Positions 7,402 to 15,445 of a stretch of DNA of 64,000 nucleotides are shown one piece after another. The notes under the pieces are model-generated. The model had not been told where the DNA came from and made no database searches. It saw only the letters and a program-made list of their open reading frames with translations. The DNA comes from UMGS1696 sp964463375. GTDB lineage: Bacteria > Bacillota > Clostridia > Oscillospirales > CAG-272. The DNA lies in assembly GCA_964463375.1 (NCBI GenBank), contig CAYXBQ010000001.1, positions 1-64,000 of the forward strand, given 5' to 3'. Position 1 is the first letter of the stretch; the number at the start of each line of letters is the position of its first letter. The position numbers and the translations under genes were made by a program.

Positions 7402-7857
7402 ATGGCTGAAAAGATGACCATTGCGATCGGCAGTGACCATGCCGGTTTTGCACTGAAAAATTATCTCAGAGATACGCTGAAGGAAGAAGGATACACCGTG
7501 ATCGACTGCGGGACCGATTCTGCGGCCAGCTGCGACTATCCCATCTATGCAGAAAAGGTAGCAGACACCATTCGAGATCATGCAGCCACACTGGCGATCC
7601 TGTGCTGCGGTACCGGTATCGGCATGAGCATGGCGGCCAACAAGATCAAGGGGATCCGTGCCGCCTGCTGCTCCGATATTTTCAGTGCCAAGTACACCCG
7701 CCTGCACAACGATGCCAATATCCTGTGCATGGGTGCCCGTGTCGTAGGCGAAGGTCTGGCATTGGAACTGGCTCATGCCTTCCTGGAGACCGGTTACGAA
7801 GGTGGCAAGCACGCCAGACGAGTCGATATGATGATGGCACTGGAGCAGAAAGATTGA
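7402..7857 (+). CDS. rpiB: Ribose-5-phosphate isomerase B (RpiB/LacAB family)
   Basis: A 151-aa sugar-phosphate isomerase that interconverts ribose-5-P and ribulose-5-P in the non-oxidative pentose phosphate pathway. Seen: GSDHAGFALK near residue 10; the DCGTDS and DYPIYAEKVA motifs; and LCCGTGIGMSMAANKIKGIRA in pieces around residues 69-90, where the second Cys is the usual catalytic base and GTGIG binds phosphate. The HNDAN-x-LCMGARV segment near residues 100-112 also fits. SD AAGGAG precedes the ATG at good distance. RpiB and LacA/B are hard to separate by reading; the DCG-T-D and CGTG-G-x-S-M pattern favours RpiB. Confidence 0.92.
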   Translation: MAEKMTIAIGSDHAGFALKNYLRDTLKEEGYTVIDCGTDSAASCDYPIYAEKVADTIRDHAATLAILCCGTGIGMSMAANKIKGIRAACCSDIFSAKYTRLHNDANILCMGARVVGEGLALELAHAFLETGYEGGKHARRVDMMMALEQKD

Positions 7858-7922
7858 ATATCGCAAGAAAACAGTAGTCTGCTAACTCGGTGCTCATAAA
7901 ACAGTAAAAACTGCATTTTGGG

Positions 7923-7952
7923 GAACAGGTATGATTTCGGTCATACCTGTTC
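7923..7952 (+). terminator. Strong hairpin terminator after rpiB
   Basis: A perfect 12-bp stem GAACAGGTATGA (7923-7934) / TCATACCTGTTC (7941-7952), loop TTTCGG, followed by TGCTTTTG. It also separates rpiB from the convergent phosphotransferase gene. Confidence 0.8.
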
Positions 7953-8013
7953 TGCTTTTGGCATCACTTTTTTTCGTTTGGAACTTTCCTCGTCATCGGC
8001 GCCCTTGCTTTAC

Positions 8014-9063
8014 TCACTTCCTGAATCTGCCATCATCATTTTCGGTCATATCGGCAAGCATTTGTGCCAACAGCCGATTCGCCGCAGTGTAATCCCCTCT
8101 GTCTACCATTTTTTCAAGTGAATCATCATTATACACCACTCTTGTAAACCACAGAGCATGATAGAGCGTATAAACGATCCAAGCAGCGTTCGCTTCTTCA
8201 TCGCTTAACTTTCTAATGGATAGATAGCCGTTTAGCAGGGCGGGAAAGAGTTGTTCACGGCAACTTTGCTCTGTTCCTTCGGGAAGATCCATTTCATAAG
8301 CTGTCAAAAGCCCTTCCATTACAAGGTCGGAAATCAGTACCTCGTCACCGGCATTGTTGTAGTCAAATACGATCAGTTCATCTTTTCCATATACAAGGTT
8401 GTTAATGGATATATCGCCTTGTACTGCCGCTTTGGGAAGTCTATCCCATACGGCACGAATCGCTTCTAACTTTTCGTCGTGCAGTTTCTTGATCTGCTCA
8501 ACGAGGGTTTGGTCGAGGCTTTCGTTTTTTCCAAGCTTACAAAATTGTGAAAAAACATCTACATCGTTCCAATACGCAGCAGAAAAAAGCGTGCCACATC
8601 CGATCTCACATTTGTTTTCCAAGGATATAACGTGCATACGGGCCATCAGCGCCCCGATCTTGTAAGCAATATCGGTGTTGATCTCCATGATTTCCTCGCC
8701 GCACCAATCCTCAACCGTGACATTGCACGGAAGATCGTTATAGATGTATGCATGGCAATAGCTTCCGTTTGCCATATATCGCATTGGCGTTTTGATCCCA
8801 TTCTGTCGCATACATTCAGAAAATGCACTTTGCTTTTCGATTTTGGCACGATCGTCGAGAAGGTCATCCTGTTCGTGCAAAAGCTTTATAACGACACGTT
8901 TTCCGTTTGCAAGAAGAACGGACAGTATAATCTTTACAAGATCGTCCCCGTGTTCTCCGGTGTAGTGTATGTATTCCTTTTGTTCGCTGAAAGCTGCATC
9001 CAATCCGTATAGTGCAAGGACAGCATGAATAACACTTTCTTGTACTTTTTGCGTTTCTTCCAT
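8014..9063 (-). CDS. APH-fold phosphotransferase (aminoglycoside/choline kinase-like)
   Basis: A 349-aa kinase-like protein of the phosphotransferase-enzyme family. Seen: an N-lobe with a VVIKLLHE strand carrying the probable ATP-binding Lys; the catalytic-loop motif VQGDISINNLVY, where the usual His of H-G-D is Gln but the catalytic Asp and Asn are kept; and VFDYNNAG as the metal-binding D-x-D/DFG equivalent. A C-lobe of helices follows. The start ATG at 9063 has GGAGGA 6 bases upstream. It stands alone between convergent and divergent neighbours. Base use looks more A+T-rich than the flanking genes, which would fit acquisition. The substrate (aminoglycoside, choline, fructosamine, other) cannot be told. 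Confidence 0.8.
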   Translation of the reverse strand: MEETQKVQESVIHAVLALYGLDAAFSEQKEYIHYTGEHGDDLVKIILSVLLANGKRVVIKLLHEQDDLLDDRAKIEKQSAFSECMRQNGIKTPMRYMANGSYCHAYIYNDLPCNVTVEDWCGEEIMEINTDIAYKIGALMARMHVISLENKCEIGCGTLFSAAYWNDVDVFSQFCKLGKNESLDQTLVEQIKKLHDEKLEAIRAVWDRLPKAAVQGDISINNLVYGKDELIVFDYNNAGDEVLISDLVMEGLLTAYEMDLPEGTEQSCREQLFPALLNGYLSIRKLSDEEANAAWIVYTLYHALWFTRVVYNDDSLEKMVDRGDYTAANRLLAQMLADMTENDDGRFRK

Positions 9064-9539
9064 GAGATTCCTCCATATATCATATTGCTATTTCCATTTC
9101 AAAACGCACCGAAAGTCTATGCTCACAAAATACTTTTCATGCAAAATATGTGGCATACAGCAGGGTGTCGCTGCCATTGTGCTCCCCTGTGCAGTTTATT
9201 GTCATAGCATTTCTCCAAGCTTTGGTGTATATATACAGTATAGCATAGCTTCGGTATACTTTACAATAGATCCGGCAAAATTTGCTGTAAAATAACGCAA
9301 TTCTTTTATGAACACACACCATTTGACCGTTATTCCTGCGTTGCGGATACCCTACATCATAATACCTAAAGAGATATGCTTTTTAGTAAACTGTGCGCAT
9401 TGTGCTGCTGTTTTTCTGTATTTTTCAAAAAAATGGAAAATAGATATTGAATTTTGCATCCATTTATGGTATACTATATATACAGCCCGCTGGAAATGGG
9501 CGTGATTTGTACAGAAATACCATAGGAGGTTGCATACAT
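9064..9539. other. Divergent intergenic region, A+T-rich, no gene seen
   Basis: These 476 bases lie between two divergent genes. A possible weak minus-strand promoter for the phosphotransferase (TTGAAA then TATATG, near 9070-9105) and the + promoter at 9447-9475 are the only signals I can support. No credible ORF, tRNA or riboswitch was recognised. Confidence 0.5.
9447..9475 (+). promoter_or_regulatory. Sigma-A promoter of the cytidylate-kinase-like gene
   Basis: TTGAAT (9447-9452), a 17-bp spacer and TATACT (9470-9475), 65 bases upstream of the start codon. Confidence 0.75.
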
Positions 9540-10154
9540 ATGAAAAATGCGGTTATTACCATTGCGAGACAGTACGGAAGCGGCGGTCGGGAAGTAGGAC
9601 AAAAGTTGGCGGAGCTGACAGGACTGAGCTATTATGACAAAGATCTGATCACAATGGCAGCGCAAAAGAGCGGACTCAACCAGGCTGTTCTGGATGCAGC
9701 CGACGAAAAGGCAGCCAACAGCCTGCTGTACACGCTGGCGCTGGGTTCCTCTACGTACCATGCAGGCGTCAACAATCTGCACGTACCCCTGAACGATAAG
9801 CTGTTCACGGTACAGTCTGAGATCATCCGGGACATTGCCAAGGAAAACAGAGGGGCGATCATCGTAGGTCGCTGTGCAGACTATGTTTTGGCAGACCATA
9901 CCAATCTGCTGCGGGTATTCATCAGTGCCGATTTTGACAGCCGTGTCAAGACGATCATGCAGCGGCACGAACTAAGCGAAAACGATGCCAAGGATCTGAT
10001 CGTCAAAACGGACCGGCGGCGTTCCAACTACTATAACTACTACACCGGTGGCAAATGGGCGAAGCTGGAAAACTATGACCTGATCGTATCCACCGACAAG
10101 ATCGGGATCGAAAATACCGCCAAGCTGATCCAATCCTATATGGAAATGATGTAA
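9540..10154 (+). CDS. Cytidylate kinase-like family protein
   Basis: A 204-aa P-loop kinase. Seen: an N-terminal ITIARQYGSGGREVGQKLAE loop (residues about 6-25), typical of the cytidylate-kinase-like family common in Firmicutes, which has G-S-G-G in place of a canonical GKS/T; IIVGRCADYVL in the middle; and RVFISADFDSRV with a lid region rich in Arg and Asp (KTDRRRSNYYNYYTG). These differ from housekeeping Cmk, so the phosphate acceptor is not certain. Start at 9540, with AGGAGGT at 9524-9530. It lies just upstream of spoIIIAA on the same strand with no clear terminator between, so some read-through into the sporulation operon is possible. Confidence 0.8.
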   Translation: MKNAVITIARQYGSGGREVGQKLAELTGLSYYDKDLITMAAQKSGLNQAVLDAADEKAANSLLYTLALGSSTYHAGVNNLHVPLNDKLFTVQSEIIRDIAKENRGAIIVGRCADYVLADHTNLLRVFISADFDSRVKTIMQRHELSENDAKDLIVKTDRRRSNYYNYYTGGKWAKLENYDLIVSTDKIGIENTAKLIQSYMEMM

Positions 10155-10244
10155 ACGAATTTTTCTGAACTGTTTCTTCGGAGGCAGTTCTTTTTTTGCG
10201 CCCTCTGCCATATACATAGAACAAAAGCGATAGGAGGTGGCGGA

Positions 10245-11120
10245 ATGGGCGAAGAACTGCAGGAAGATGCCATCTTGACCCGACTGGATCCCGCCATTGC
10301 TACCAGTATCCGACAAGCACTGCCGCTGTACCATGGAAAACGTTCGGCAGTACTTGAGGAGATCCGCATCCGGGTGAACCGACCTGTTTTGCTCACGCTG
10401 TCGGGAGTCACATACCCATTGGAGCTTTTGTGTTCGCCGGATATGCTGCAACGCACCGTGCAGATGCTGTGCAGCCATTCGCTATACTCCCACGCAGAGA
10501 CGTTGCGGGAAGGATACATCTGTGTGGCCGGTGGGATCCGGGTGGGTGTATGCGGCAGAGCAGTGGTGGAAAACGGGAAGATCACTGTCTTGCGGGATAT
10601 CTCCTCTCTCTGCATCCGTTTGCCCCATCGGATCCTGCAAGCGGGACAGGCACTATACGATACACTGGCAGAAAAACAGTTTCAAGACAGCGTTCTTGTG
10701 TTCTCACCACCGGGGCTGGGCAAAACCACCGTATTGCGGGAGCTTGCAGCACAGCTATCGGATCCGCCGCATCCTGTGCGTGTTGCGTTGGTGGACACAC
10801 GATACGAGCTAAATGTTGGCTTAGCGCACTGCATGATGCTGGATGTATTGTCCGGCTATCCCCGCAGCAAAGGCATGGAGATCGCGCTGCGCACGCTGTC
10901 CCCCGATTACATCATTTGCGACGAGATCTCCTCCCCCGACGACAGACAAGCGCTGCTGCAATGCTATGCAAGTGGTGTGCGGGTCTGTGCCTCGATCCAC
11001 GCCGGAACCAAAGAGGATCTGCTGCAACATCCTTTGTTACAAGGTCTACCGCCGATCTTTCAATGGTACTATGGGATCGGGCAATCACATCAGGGTACGA
11101 TATATCCGGTACGGGGGTGA
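10245..11120 (+). CDS. spoIIIAA: Stage III sporulation protein AA (secretion-type ATPase)
   Basis: A 291-aa mother-cell ATPase related to type II/IV secretion ATPases. It is thought to energise the SpoIIIA-SpoIIQ channel that connects mother cell and forespore. Seen: an N-terminal domain with EEIRIRVNRPVLL (about 38-50); the Walker A-like SPPGLGKTT at 154-162; Walker B YIICDEI at 222-228; and SIHAGTKEDL near the C-terminus, the histidine box of the family. SD AGGAGGT precedes the ATG. It opens an eight-gene operon that continues to spoIIIAH. A sigma-E promoter is expected upstream; a CATATACA at 10209-10216 is suggestive, but no matching -35 was found. Confidence 0.96.
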   Translation: MGEELQEDAILTRLDPAIATSIRQALPLYHGKRSAVLEEIRIRVNRPVLLTLSGVTYPLELLCSPDMLQRTVQMLCSHSLYSHAETLREGYICVAGGIRVGVCGRAVVENGKITVLRDISSLCIRLPHRILQAGQALYDTLAEKQFQDSVLVFSPPGLGKTTVLRELAAQLSDPPHPVRVALVDTRYELNVGLAHCMMLDVLSGYPRSKGMEIALRTLSPDYIICDEISSPDDRQALLQCYASGVRVCASIHAGTKEDLLQHPLLQGLPPIFQWYYGIGQSHQGTIYPVRG

Positions 11121-11124
11121 CAGA

Positions 11125-11601
11125 ATGGCTGCCAAAACATGGGGGATCCTTGTTCTGTTGAGCACAGCCTTCTATTACAGCTACAGCCGCCAATGGATGG
11201 GGCAGCGAAAATGCTCGCTGTTGGAGGAGCTGTGTGATCTGCTTAGCTGGATTCAGAAAAACATCGAATGCTTTACAAAGCCGCTGGATGAGATCTGCAA
11301 AGACTACAGCAGTCCGCAGCTGGAACGATGTGGCTTCTACAGGCAGTGGCAAACGGAAGGGCTGCTCTGTGCCGTGGAAGGACTCCTGTATCTACCGGAT
11401 GCCGCAAAGGAAGTGCTACTGCAATATGGCAGGACAGCCGGACAGGGATACAAAGAAGAAGAGCTGCGTCTGTGTCGATACACCCACGAACAGCTATGCG
11501 CGATCCTACATAAGCAAAAGGAAGATCTGTCCGCCAAAAACCGGATGTATCGGACGCTGCCGTTTTTGCTGGTCCTGTCCATCGTTCTGCTATTATACTG
11601 A
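11125..11601 (+). CDS. spoIIIAB: Stage III sporulation protein AB
   Basis: A 158-aa membrane-anchored protein, distantly like type II secretion GspF. Seen: an N-terminal hydrophobic segment (about residues 5-18) and a second at the C-terminus (LPFLLVLSIVLLLY), framing an acidic/helical cytosolic part. EELCDLLSWIQKNIEC near residue 34 matches the conserved N-terminal helix of the family. The length is normal. It starts 4 bases after the spoIIIAA stop. It works with SpoIIIAA at the mother-cell side of the channel. Confidence 0.93.
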   Translation: MAAKTWGILVLLSTAFYYSYSRQWMGQRKCSLLEELCDLLSWIQKNIECFTKPLDEICKDYSSPQLERCGFYRQWQTEGLLCAVEGLLYLPDAAKEVLLQYGRTAGQGYKEEELRLCRYTHEQLCAILHKQKEDLSAKNRMYRTLPFLLVLSIVLLLY

Positions 11602-11618
11602 CCCGAAAGGAGGGAACT

Positions 11619-11813
11619 ATGGAAGTATCCCTGTTGTTCAAAATTGCCGGAGCCGGTCTCCTTATTGCGGTATCTGCCCAGATCCTACAGCGAGCCGGGC
11701 GGGATGACCAGGCCTCGTTATTATCCTTAGCCGGTGTGATCGTCATTCTGCTGCTGTTGGTCGGGAAGATCGGCGAGCTGCTCACCGAGATCCGCACGAT
11801 TTTTGGCATATGA
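11619..11813 (+). CDS. spoIIIAC: Stage III sporulation protein AC
   Basis: A 64-aa integral membrane protein with two transmembrane segments (about residues 5-22 and 33-52) around the short conserved loop LQRAGRDDQA. Family length and spacing are exact. SD AAGGAGG precedes the start. Its last codon overlaps spoIIIAD by ATGA (11810-11813). Confidence 0.95.
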   Translation: MEVSLLFKIAGAGLLIAVSAQILQRAGRDDQASLLSLAGVIVILLLLVGKIGELLTEIRTIFGI

Positions 11814-12184
11814 CGATCTTTTGGAATGGCCTTGGTGTGCTGTTTTGTGCGTTGGCTGCCATTCTGGTACTGCGGGAGACCCGGCGAGATCTGGTGCCGT
11901 ATATGGTGTTGACCATTTGTATTCTCACCTTTTTGGCGATCCTACCGGTACTGCGTGAAACCTCTGCCGTTGTACAGCGGTTTTCCGGCGACTTGCTGTA
12001 TGGTGAACCACTGCTCAAAGGTGCTGGTATCGCCATGCTGACCGAGATCGGGGTGGAGATCTGTCGATCGCTGGGAGAAGGCAATACGGCCAATTATGTT
12101 TCTCTTTTTGGAAAAGCGGAGATCCTGCTCATGACGCTGCCGCTGTATCGACAACTGCTGGAGATGGCGTTGGAATGGTTATAA
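11810..12184 (+). CDS. spoIIIAD: Stage III sporulation protein AD
   Basis: A 124-aa polytopic membrane protein with several hydrophobic helices (about residues 5-20, 30-47, 68-85, 100-120) and the family signature ILVLRETRRDLVPYM in its N-terminal third. Expressed with SpoIIIAC through an ATGA overlap and overlapping spoIIIAE by 10 bases, so translation is coupled along the operon. Confidence 0.93.
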   Translation: MTIFWNGLGVLFCALAAILVLRETRRDLVPYMVLTICILTFLAILPVLRETSAVVQRFSGDLLYGEPLLKGAGIAMLTEIGVEICRSLGEGNTANYVSLFGKAEILLMTLPLYRQLLEMALEWL

Positions 12185-13308
12185 AAAATAGTAAATACGT
12201 GATATGCTTTATCCTGCTATGGTTTCTGCTGACCTGTCCCGCCTATTGTGCTACATATGTATACGAAGGCGGCACAGACGATGCACTGGATACCGCATGG
12301 GAGCAGTTTTTGGACACCCTGCCTGAGGAACTTCTAAAGGAAACAGAAAATATCGATATGCAGGATCCCGAAGGCTGGCATGTGTTTCTAACACCCTCCT
12401 ATTGGCTGGACAAGCTGTATTCCCTCATTTTGGAAAAGGGAACGATGGTACTGACACAGTTCACTTCACTTTTGGGAACGCTGCTACTGCTGGCCTGCAT
12501 CCGACAATGGAATGGTGTCAGCACAGGCACGACATTTGCCTTTTGCGGTGACGTTTGCATGGCGTTGACACTGTTTCAAACTGCGCAAACCGTGTTCACC
12601 CTACTGCAAACCTTTTTGGAGCAGCTGTGCCGCATCATGACGGGTCTGTTGCCTGTAATGACTATGATCTCCTACAGCACCGGTGCCGTGACTACAGCGG
12701 CTGTGGAGCGTATGGCTATGTCTCTCTTTATCACCATTCTCAGCACCTTACTGCGCTGGCTGTTTTTTCCCTTAGGACAAGTATTGTTCAGTGTGAGCAT
12801 CCTGTCGTCGGTGTGTACCCAGTTTTCGCTTGGCAGTTTTGTGGGCGGGATCAAAAAGCTGTTTATGTCATTATTTACCTTTATGCTGGTGGTGTATTCC
12901 TTTATTTATGGGATCCAGAACACCTTGGCCCGCAGTGCAGACAGCCTTGGTCTTCGCACCATCCGCTTTGCTATGGGCAGCTTCATCCCCGTAGTAGGCG
13001 GCACCATAGCCGAAGCATTTTCCGCTGTCCGGGAGGGACTTGGCTACATGCGCATCACAGCCGGGCTGGGCGGGATCCTTCTGCTACTATTATTGGTTGT
13101 ACCGGTGGCCATATCGGTATGGCTTTTGGATGGTATGCTGGGCTTCTGTCATACCATTGCCGAATGGCTTGGCTGTACCGGCAGTGCTCACATGTTAGCA
13201 GATACCCGTTCTATTTTGCAGCTTTTCTCTGCATTGGCCTGGATGGCTACGGTATTCTTTGTGTTTGCACTTATTTTATTTACAAAAACGGCGGTGTCTG
13301 CGGGATGA
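12175..13308 (+). CDS. spoIIIAE: Stage III sporulation protein AE
   Basis: A 377-aa multi-pass membrane protein of the feeding-tube complex. Seen: an N-terminal signal peptide ending near CPAYCA; an extracytosolic acidic stretch (GTDDALDTAWEQFLDTLPEE, residues about 30-49); and then about seven hydrophobic segments with the conserved LPVMTMISYSTGAVTTAA (about 160-180) and GSFIPVVGGTIAEAF (about 263-277). The ATG at 12175 overlaps spoIIIAD. Its stop forms ATGA with spoIIIAF. Confidence 0.95.
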   Translation: MVIKNSKYVICFILLWFLLTCPAYCATYVYEGGTDDALDTAWEQFLDTLPEELLKETENIDMQDPEGWHVFLTPSYWLDKLYSLILEKGTMVLTQFTSLLGTLLLLACIRQWNGVSTGTTFAFCGDVCMALTLFQTAQTVFTLLQTFLEQLCRIMTGLLPVMTMISYSTGAVTTAAVERMAMSLFITILSTLLRWLFFPLGQVLFSVSILSSVCTQFSLGSFVGGIKKLFMSLFTFMLVVYSFIYGIQNTLARSADSLGLRTIRFAMGSFIPVVGGTIAEAFSAVREGLGYMRITAGLGGILLLLLLVVPVAISVWLLDGMLGFCHTIAEWLGCTGSAHMLADTRSILQLFSALAWMATVFFVFALILFTKTAVSAG

Positions 13309-13775
13309 ATACATATTTTCGTTCGATCGTCCTCACCGTGGCGGTCAGTCATTTGCTTCTGCTGCTCACAGGAGAATTGGGTGGCGAGCATTCCCGGCGG
13401 TTTTTACGCTATCTCTATGGCCTGATCCTGCTGCTAACGCTGTTTGCACCTTTACAAAGTTGCATTACACATTTTGCGGAACTGACAGATACGCTTCATG
13501 GGCTTATAGAGGCAGAGGAATCTATCGAGCAGGATCCCGAAGAAGCCGTTGCCGACAGCACCTATCGTTATGCCGCCGATCGCATGGCTGCCTATTTGAC
13601 AGAGGAATATAATATCCCCGCAGAAGATATTCGGATCACAATCAAGACAAATGAAGTCCATGCGATAGAACAGATCGAGATCGCACTGCGAAACTGCTAT
13701 TATACACGCAGGCAAAGCATTGCAGAGGCCGTGCAGAAAGGCACAGACATTCCCATATTGGTAAAAGGATGGTGA
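13305..13775 (+). CDS. spoIIIAF: Stage III sporulation protein AF
   Basis: A 156-aa protein with two N-terminal transmembrane helices (about residues 7-24 and 38-50) and a C-terminal extracytosolic alpha/beta domain of the ring-building type seen in SpoIIIAG/AH. Seen: RYLYGLILLLTLFAPL, then an acidic linker and a domain with EEYNIPAEDIRITIKTNE. The ATG at 13305 overlaps the spoIIIAE stop (ATGA). Confidence 0.93.
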   Translation: MNTYFRSIVLTVAVSHLLLLLTGELGGEHSRRFLRYLYGLILLLTLFAPLQSCITHFAELTDTLHGLIEAEESIEQDPEEAVADSTYRYAADRMAAYLTEEYNIPAEDIRITIKTNEVHAIEQIEIALRNCYYTRRQSIAEAVQKGTDIPILVKGW

Positions 13776-13779
13776 TACC

Positions 13780-14271
13780 ATGGAAACGCCCAAGCAGGAG
13801 GAACGCTGGAAAAAACTGCTCCACAATCGTTGGATCGCCGGTTTGGGGCTGCTGTTGGGGATCCTTTTGCTGGTAGCCAGCAGCCTTTTGCCACAAAAAG
13901 CAGAACCGGCTCCGGACAGCTACAAAGTCCAATATTACACCGATGTGTTGGAAGAGCGGATCACTGCGCTGTGCAACAACATCCATGGTGTACAGGATAC
14001 CACGGTACTATTGACACTTGACAGCGGCAGTGAGTATGTCTATGCGCAAAATACAACGGAAAACGGTACCGGTGGGGCATGGGACTATGTGATCCTCCAG
14101 CAAGGCAGTGGGGAAGACACGATCTTAGTGACAGAGATCTATCCCAAGATCCGTGGCGTAGCTGTGGTCTGCACAGGGGGAGACAACGTGGTGATCCAGC
14201 GCACCATCACGGAGCTGTTGTCCGCTTCGCTCGGGATCTCCTCCCACCGGATCCGTGTTGCTGGAAAATGA
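13780..14271 (+). CDS. spoIIIAG: Stage III sporulation protein AG
   Basis: A 163-aa bitopic protein whose extracytosolic ring-building domain oligomerises into a large ring around the channel. Seen: a transmembrane helix at about residues 20-37 (WIAGLGLLLGILLLVASSLL), LEERITALCNNIHGVQDTTVLLTLDSG in parts (residues about 57-82), and a C-terminal RGVAVVCTGGDN-x-V followed by TELLSASLGISSHRIRV, the usual family ending. Starts 4 bases after spoIIIAF. Confidence 0.95.
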   Translation: METPKQEERWKKLLHNRWIAGLGLLLGILLLVASSLLPQKAEPAPDSYKVQYYTDVLEERITALCNNIHGVQDTTVLLTLDSGSEYVYAQNTTENGTGGAWDYVILQQGSGEDTILVTEIYPKIRGVAVVCTGGDNVVIQRTITELLSASLGISSHRIRVAGK

Positions 14272-14298
14272 GGCATAGATAGCAGGATAGGCGCATAT

Positions 14299-14327
14299 GT
14301 TATATCGGTCAGAAATCCTCTATACTT
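14299..14327 (+). promoter_or_regulatory. Putative sigma-E-type promoter for spoIIIAH
   Basis: GTTATATC (14299-14306), a 13-bp spacer and CTATACTT (14320-14327) resemble the sigma-E pattern (-35 with ATATT, 13-14 bp, -10 CATACAAT). It ends 24 bases before the spoIIIAH start, inside the only sizeable gap of the operon. The match is partial. Confidence 0.35.
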
Positions 14328-14351
14328 AACTCACTCAAAGGAGGCAGTTCT

Positions 14352-14957
14352 ATGACGAAATGGGAAATGATACGGGAAAAGGCAAAGACGATCGTGCAGA
14401 AGGCTGGGAAAAAGACCATCGTAACGGTGTGTACGGTGGCTGTGCTGGGGTGCATGGTGGTCTTGAATGTGGTCCTGTTCTCCGGCAACCAGGGAAGCGG
14501 CAAGGGAATGCAGTTGGCTGTAGACTTGACTGCCGATCCCACCACAGAGGCATCCGAAGCCACAGAAAGCACCGCAGAGCTGCAAGCCGGACAAATGCAT
14601 GACTATTTCACCGCCATGTCTCTGAACCGTCAGCAGGCCCGTGATGAGGCTATGGAAGTACTGCTTTCCGTAGCAGAAAGCCAGACTGCACTGGATGAAG
14701 CCAAGGAAGCAGCCCTGCACGACATCAACAAGCTGGCCGCAGATATGGAAAAGGAGACCAATATCGAGACCATGATCTTAGCCAAAGGCTTTGCCCAATG
14801 CATTGCCGTGATCAGCAACGACAATTGTAACGTGATCGTAGAAAGCGATGGTTTGCAGCCGGGTGAAGTGGCGCAGATCACGGAGATCGTGTATGAACAA
14901 GCGGGGATCCAGCCAACGAATCTCAAGATCGTGGAAAAGGATCTCAGTGGTACGTAA
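14352..14957 (+). CDS. spoIIIAH: Stage III sporulation protein AH
   Basis: A 201-aa bitopic protein that pairs with forespore SpoIIQ across the intermembrane space. Seen: a short cytosolic N-terminus, a transmembrane helix at about residues 22-44, a Thr/Glu-rich linker (about 58-78), and the YscJ/FliF-like ring domain ending with GEVAQITEIVYEQAGIQPTN. Family-conserved LNRQQARDEAMEVL (about 90-103) is present. SD AGGAGG lies 8 bases before the ATG. The operon ends at a strong terminator (14976-15025). Confidence 0.95.
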   Translation: MTKWEMIREKAKTIVQKAGKKTIVTVCTVAVLGCMVVLNVVLFSGNQGSGKGMQLAVDLTADPTTEASEATESTAELQAGQMHDYFTAMSLNRQQARDEAMEVLLSVAESQTALDEAKEAALHDINKLAADMEKETNIETMILAKGFAQCIAVISNDNCNVIVESDGLQPGEVAQITEIVYEQAGIQPTNLKIVEKDLSGT

Positions 14958-14975
14958 ATCCAAATCGACAAACAC

Positions 14976-15025
14976 AACAGCTCCACATCTTCCAAAGCAA
15001 AAGGGAAGTGTGGAGCTGTTTCTGC
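14976..15025 (+). terminator. Terminator of the spoIIIA operon
   Basis: AACAGCTCCACATCTTCC (14976-14993) pairs with GGAAGTGTGGAGCTGTT (15004-15020), a very long stem followed by TTTCTG. Confidence 0.85.
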
Positions 15026-15064
15026 CATAACTATTCCGTTGTTCAACTAATCTATAATATAACA

Positions 15065-15094
15065 ATAAGCACTGCTATGGTAGGCAGTGCTTAT
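15065..15094 (-). terminator. Terminator after khpA
   Basis: A perfect 11-bp stem ATAAGCACTGC (15065-15075) / GCAGTGCTTAT (15084-15094). It lies 3 bases beyond the khpA stop and has a T-rich tail on the minus strand, so khpA is the last gene of its operon. Confidence 0.8.
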
Positions 15095-15097
15095 CGC

Positions 15098-15445
15098 TTA
15101 CTTGATCTCTACAACGATTTTTTGATCAGCCATCTTGGCCGCAGCCTTGGTAACAGTCCGGAGCGCTCGGGCGATCTTACCGTGTTTCCCGATAATCATA
15201 CCCATATCGTCCTCGGCAACATGTAAAGTCAGAACGATCTCGTCCTCCTTACTTTCCTCTGTTACCGAAACAGAATCAGGATTGTCAACAATAGCGCGGG
15301 CCATATCTTCTAATATCTTTTTCAGATCCAGATCCAATGCAGGCGTTGTGGGGACCACGGGGGTTTCCTCTTCGGGAAGGGTCTCCAGGTCTTCCGCAGC
15401 ATCGATCATGTCGGCAGGTGCGCTGCTTGTGATTTCATCCATCAT
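15098..15445 (-). CDS. khpA: KH-domain RNA-binding protein (KhpA-like) with N-terminal extension
   Basis: A 115-aa protein whose C-terminal ~75 residues are a KH domain: LKKILEDMARAIVDNPDSV, then VAEDDMGMIIGKHGKIARAL with the G-K-H-G loop (GxxG) that grips RNA. Its first ~40 residues are an acidic, Pro/Thr-rich extension not usual for KhpA (about 75-80 aa). KhpA and KhpB form a small-RNA/mRNA chaperone in Firmicutes, linked to cell elongation. The gene overlaps the rpsP stop by one base (TAATG). In many relatives rimM and trmD follow; here a terminator follows directly. Confidence 0.9.
   Translation of the reverse strand: MMDEITSSAPADMIDAAEDLETLPEEETPVVPTTPALDLDLKKILEDMARAIVDNPDSVSVTEESKEDEIVLTLHVAEDDMGMIIGKHGKIARALRTVTKAAAKMADQKIVVEIK

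Noticed and set aside
10188..10216. Sigma-E promoter before spoIIIAA (CATATACA at 10209-10216)
   Set aside because: The -10-like octamer is good, but no ATA-containing -35 lies 13-15 bases upstream. Not listed as a feature.
12555..13775. Long alternative frame across spoIIIAE
   Set aside because: The upstream half is out of frame with spoIIIAE and low-complexity in look. Only the last 156 codons, from 13305, form SpoIIIAF.
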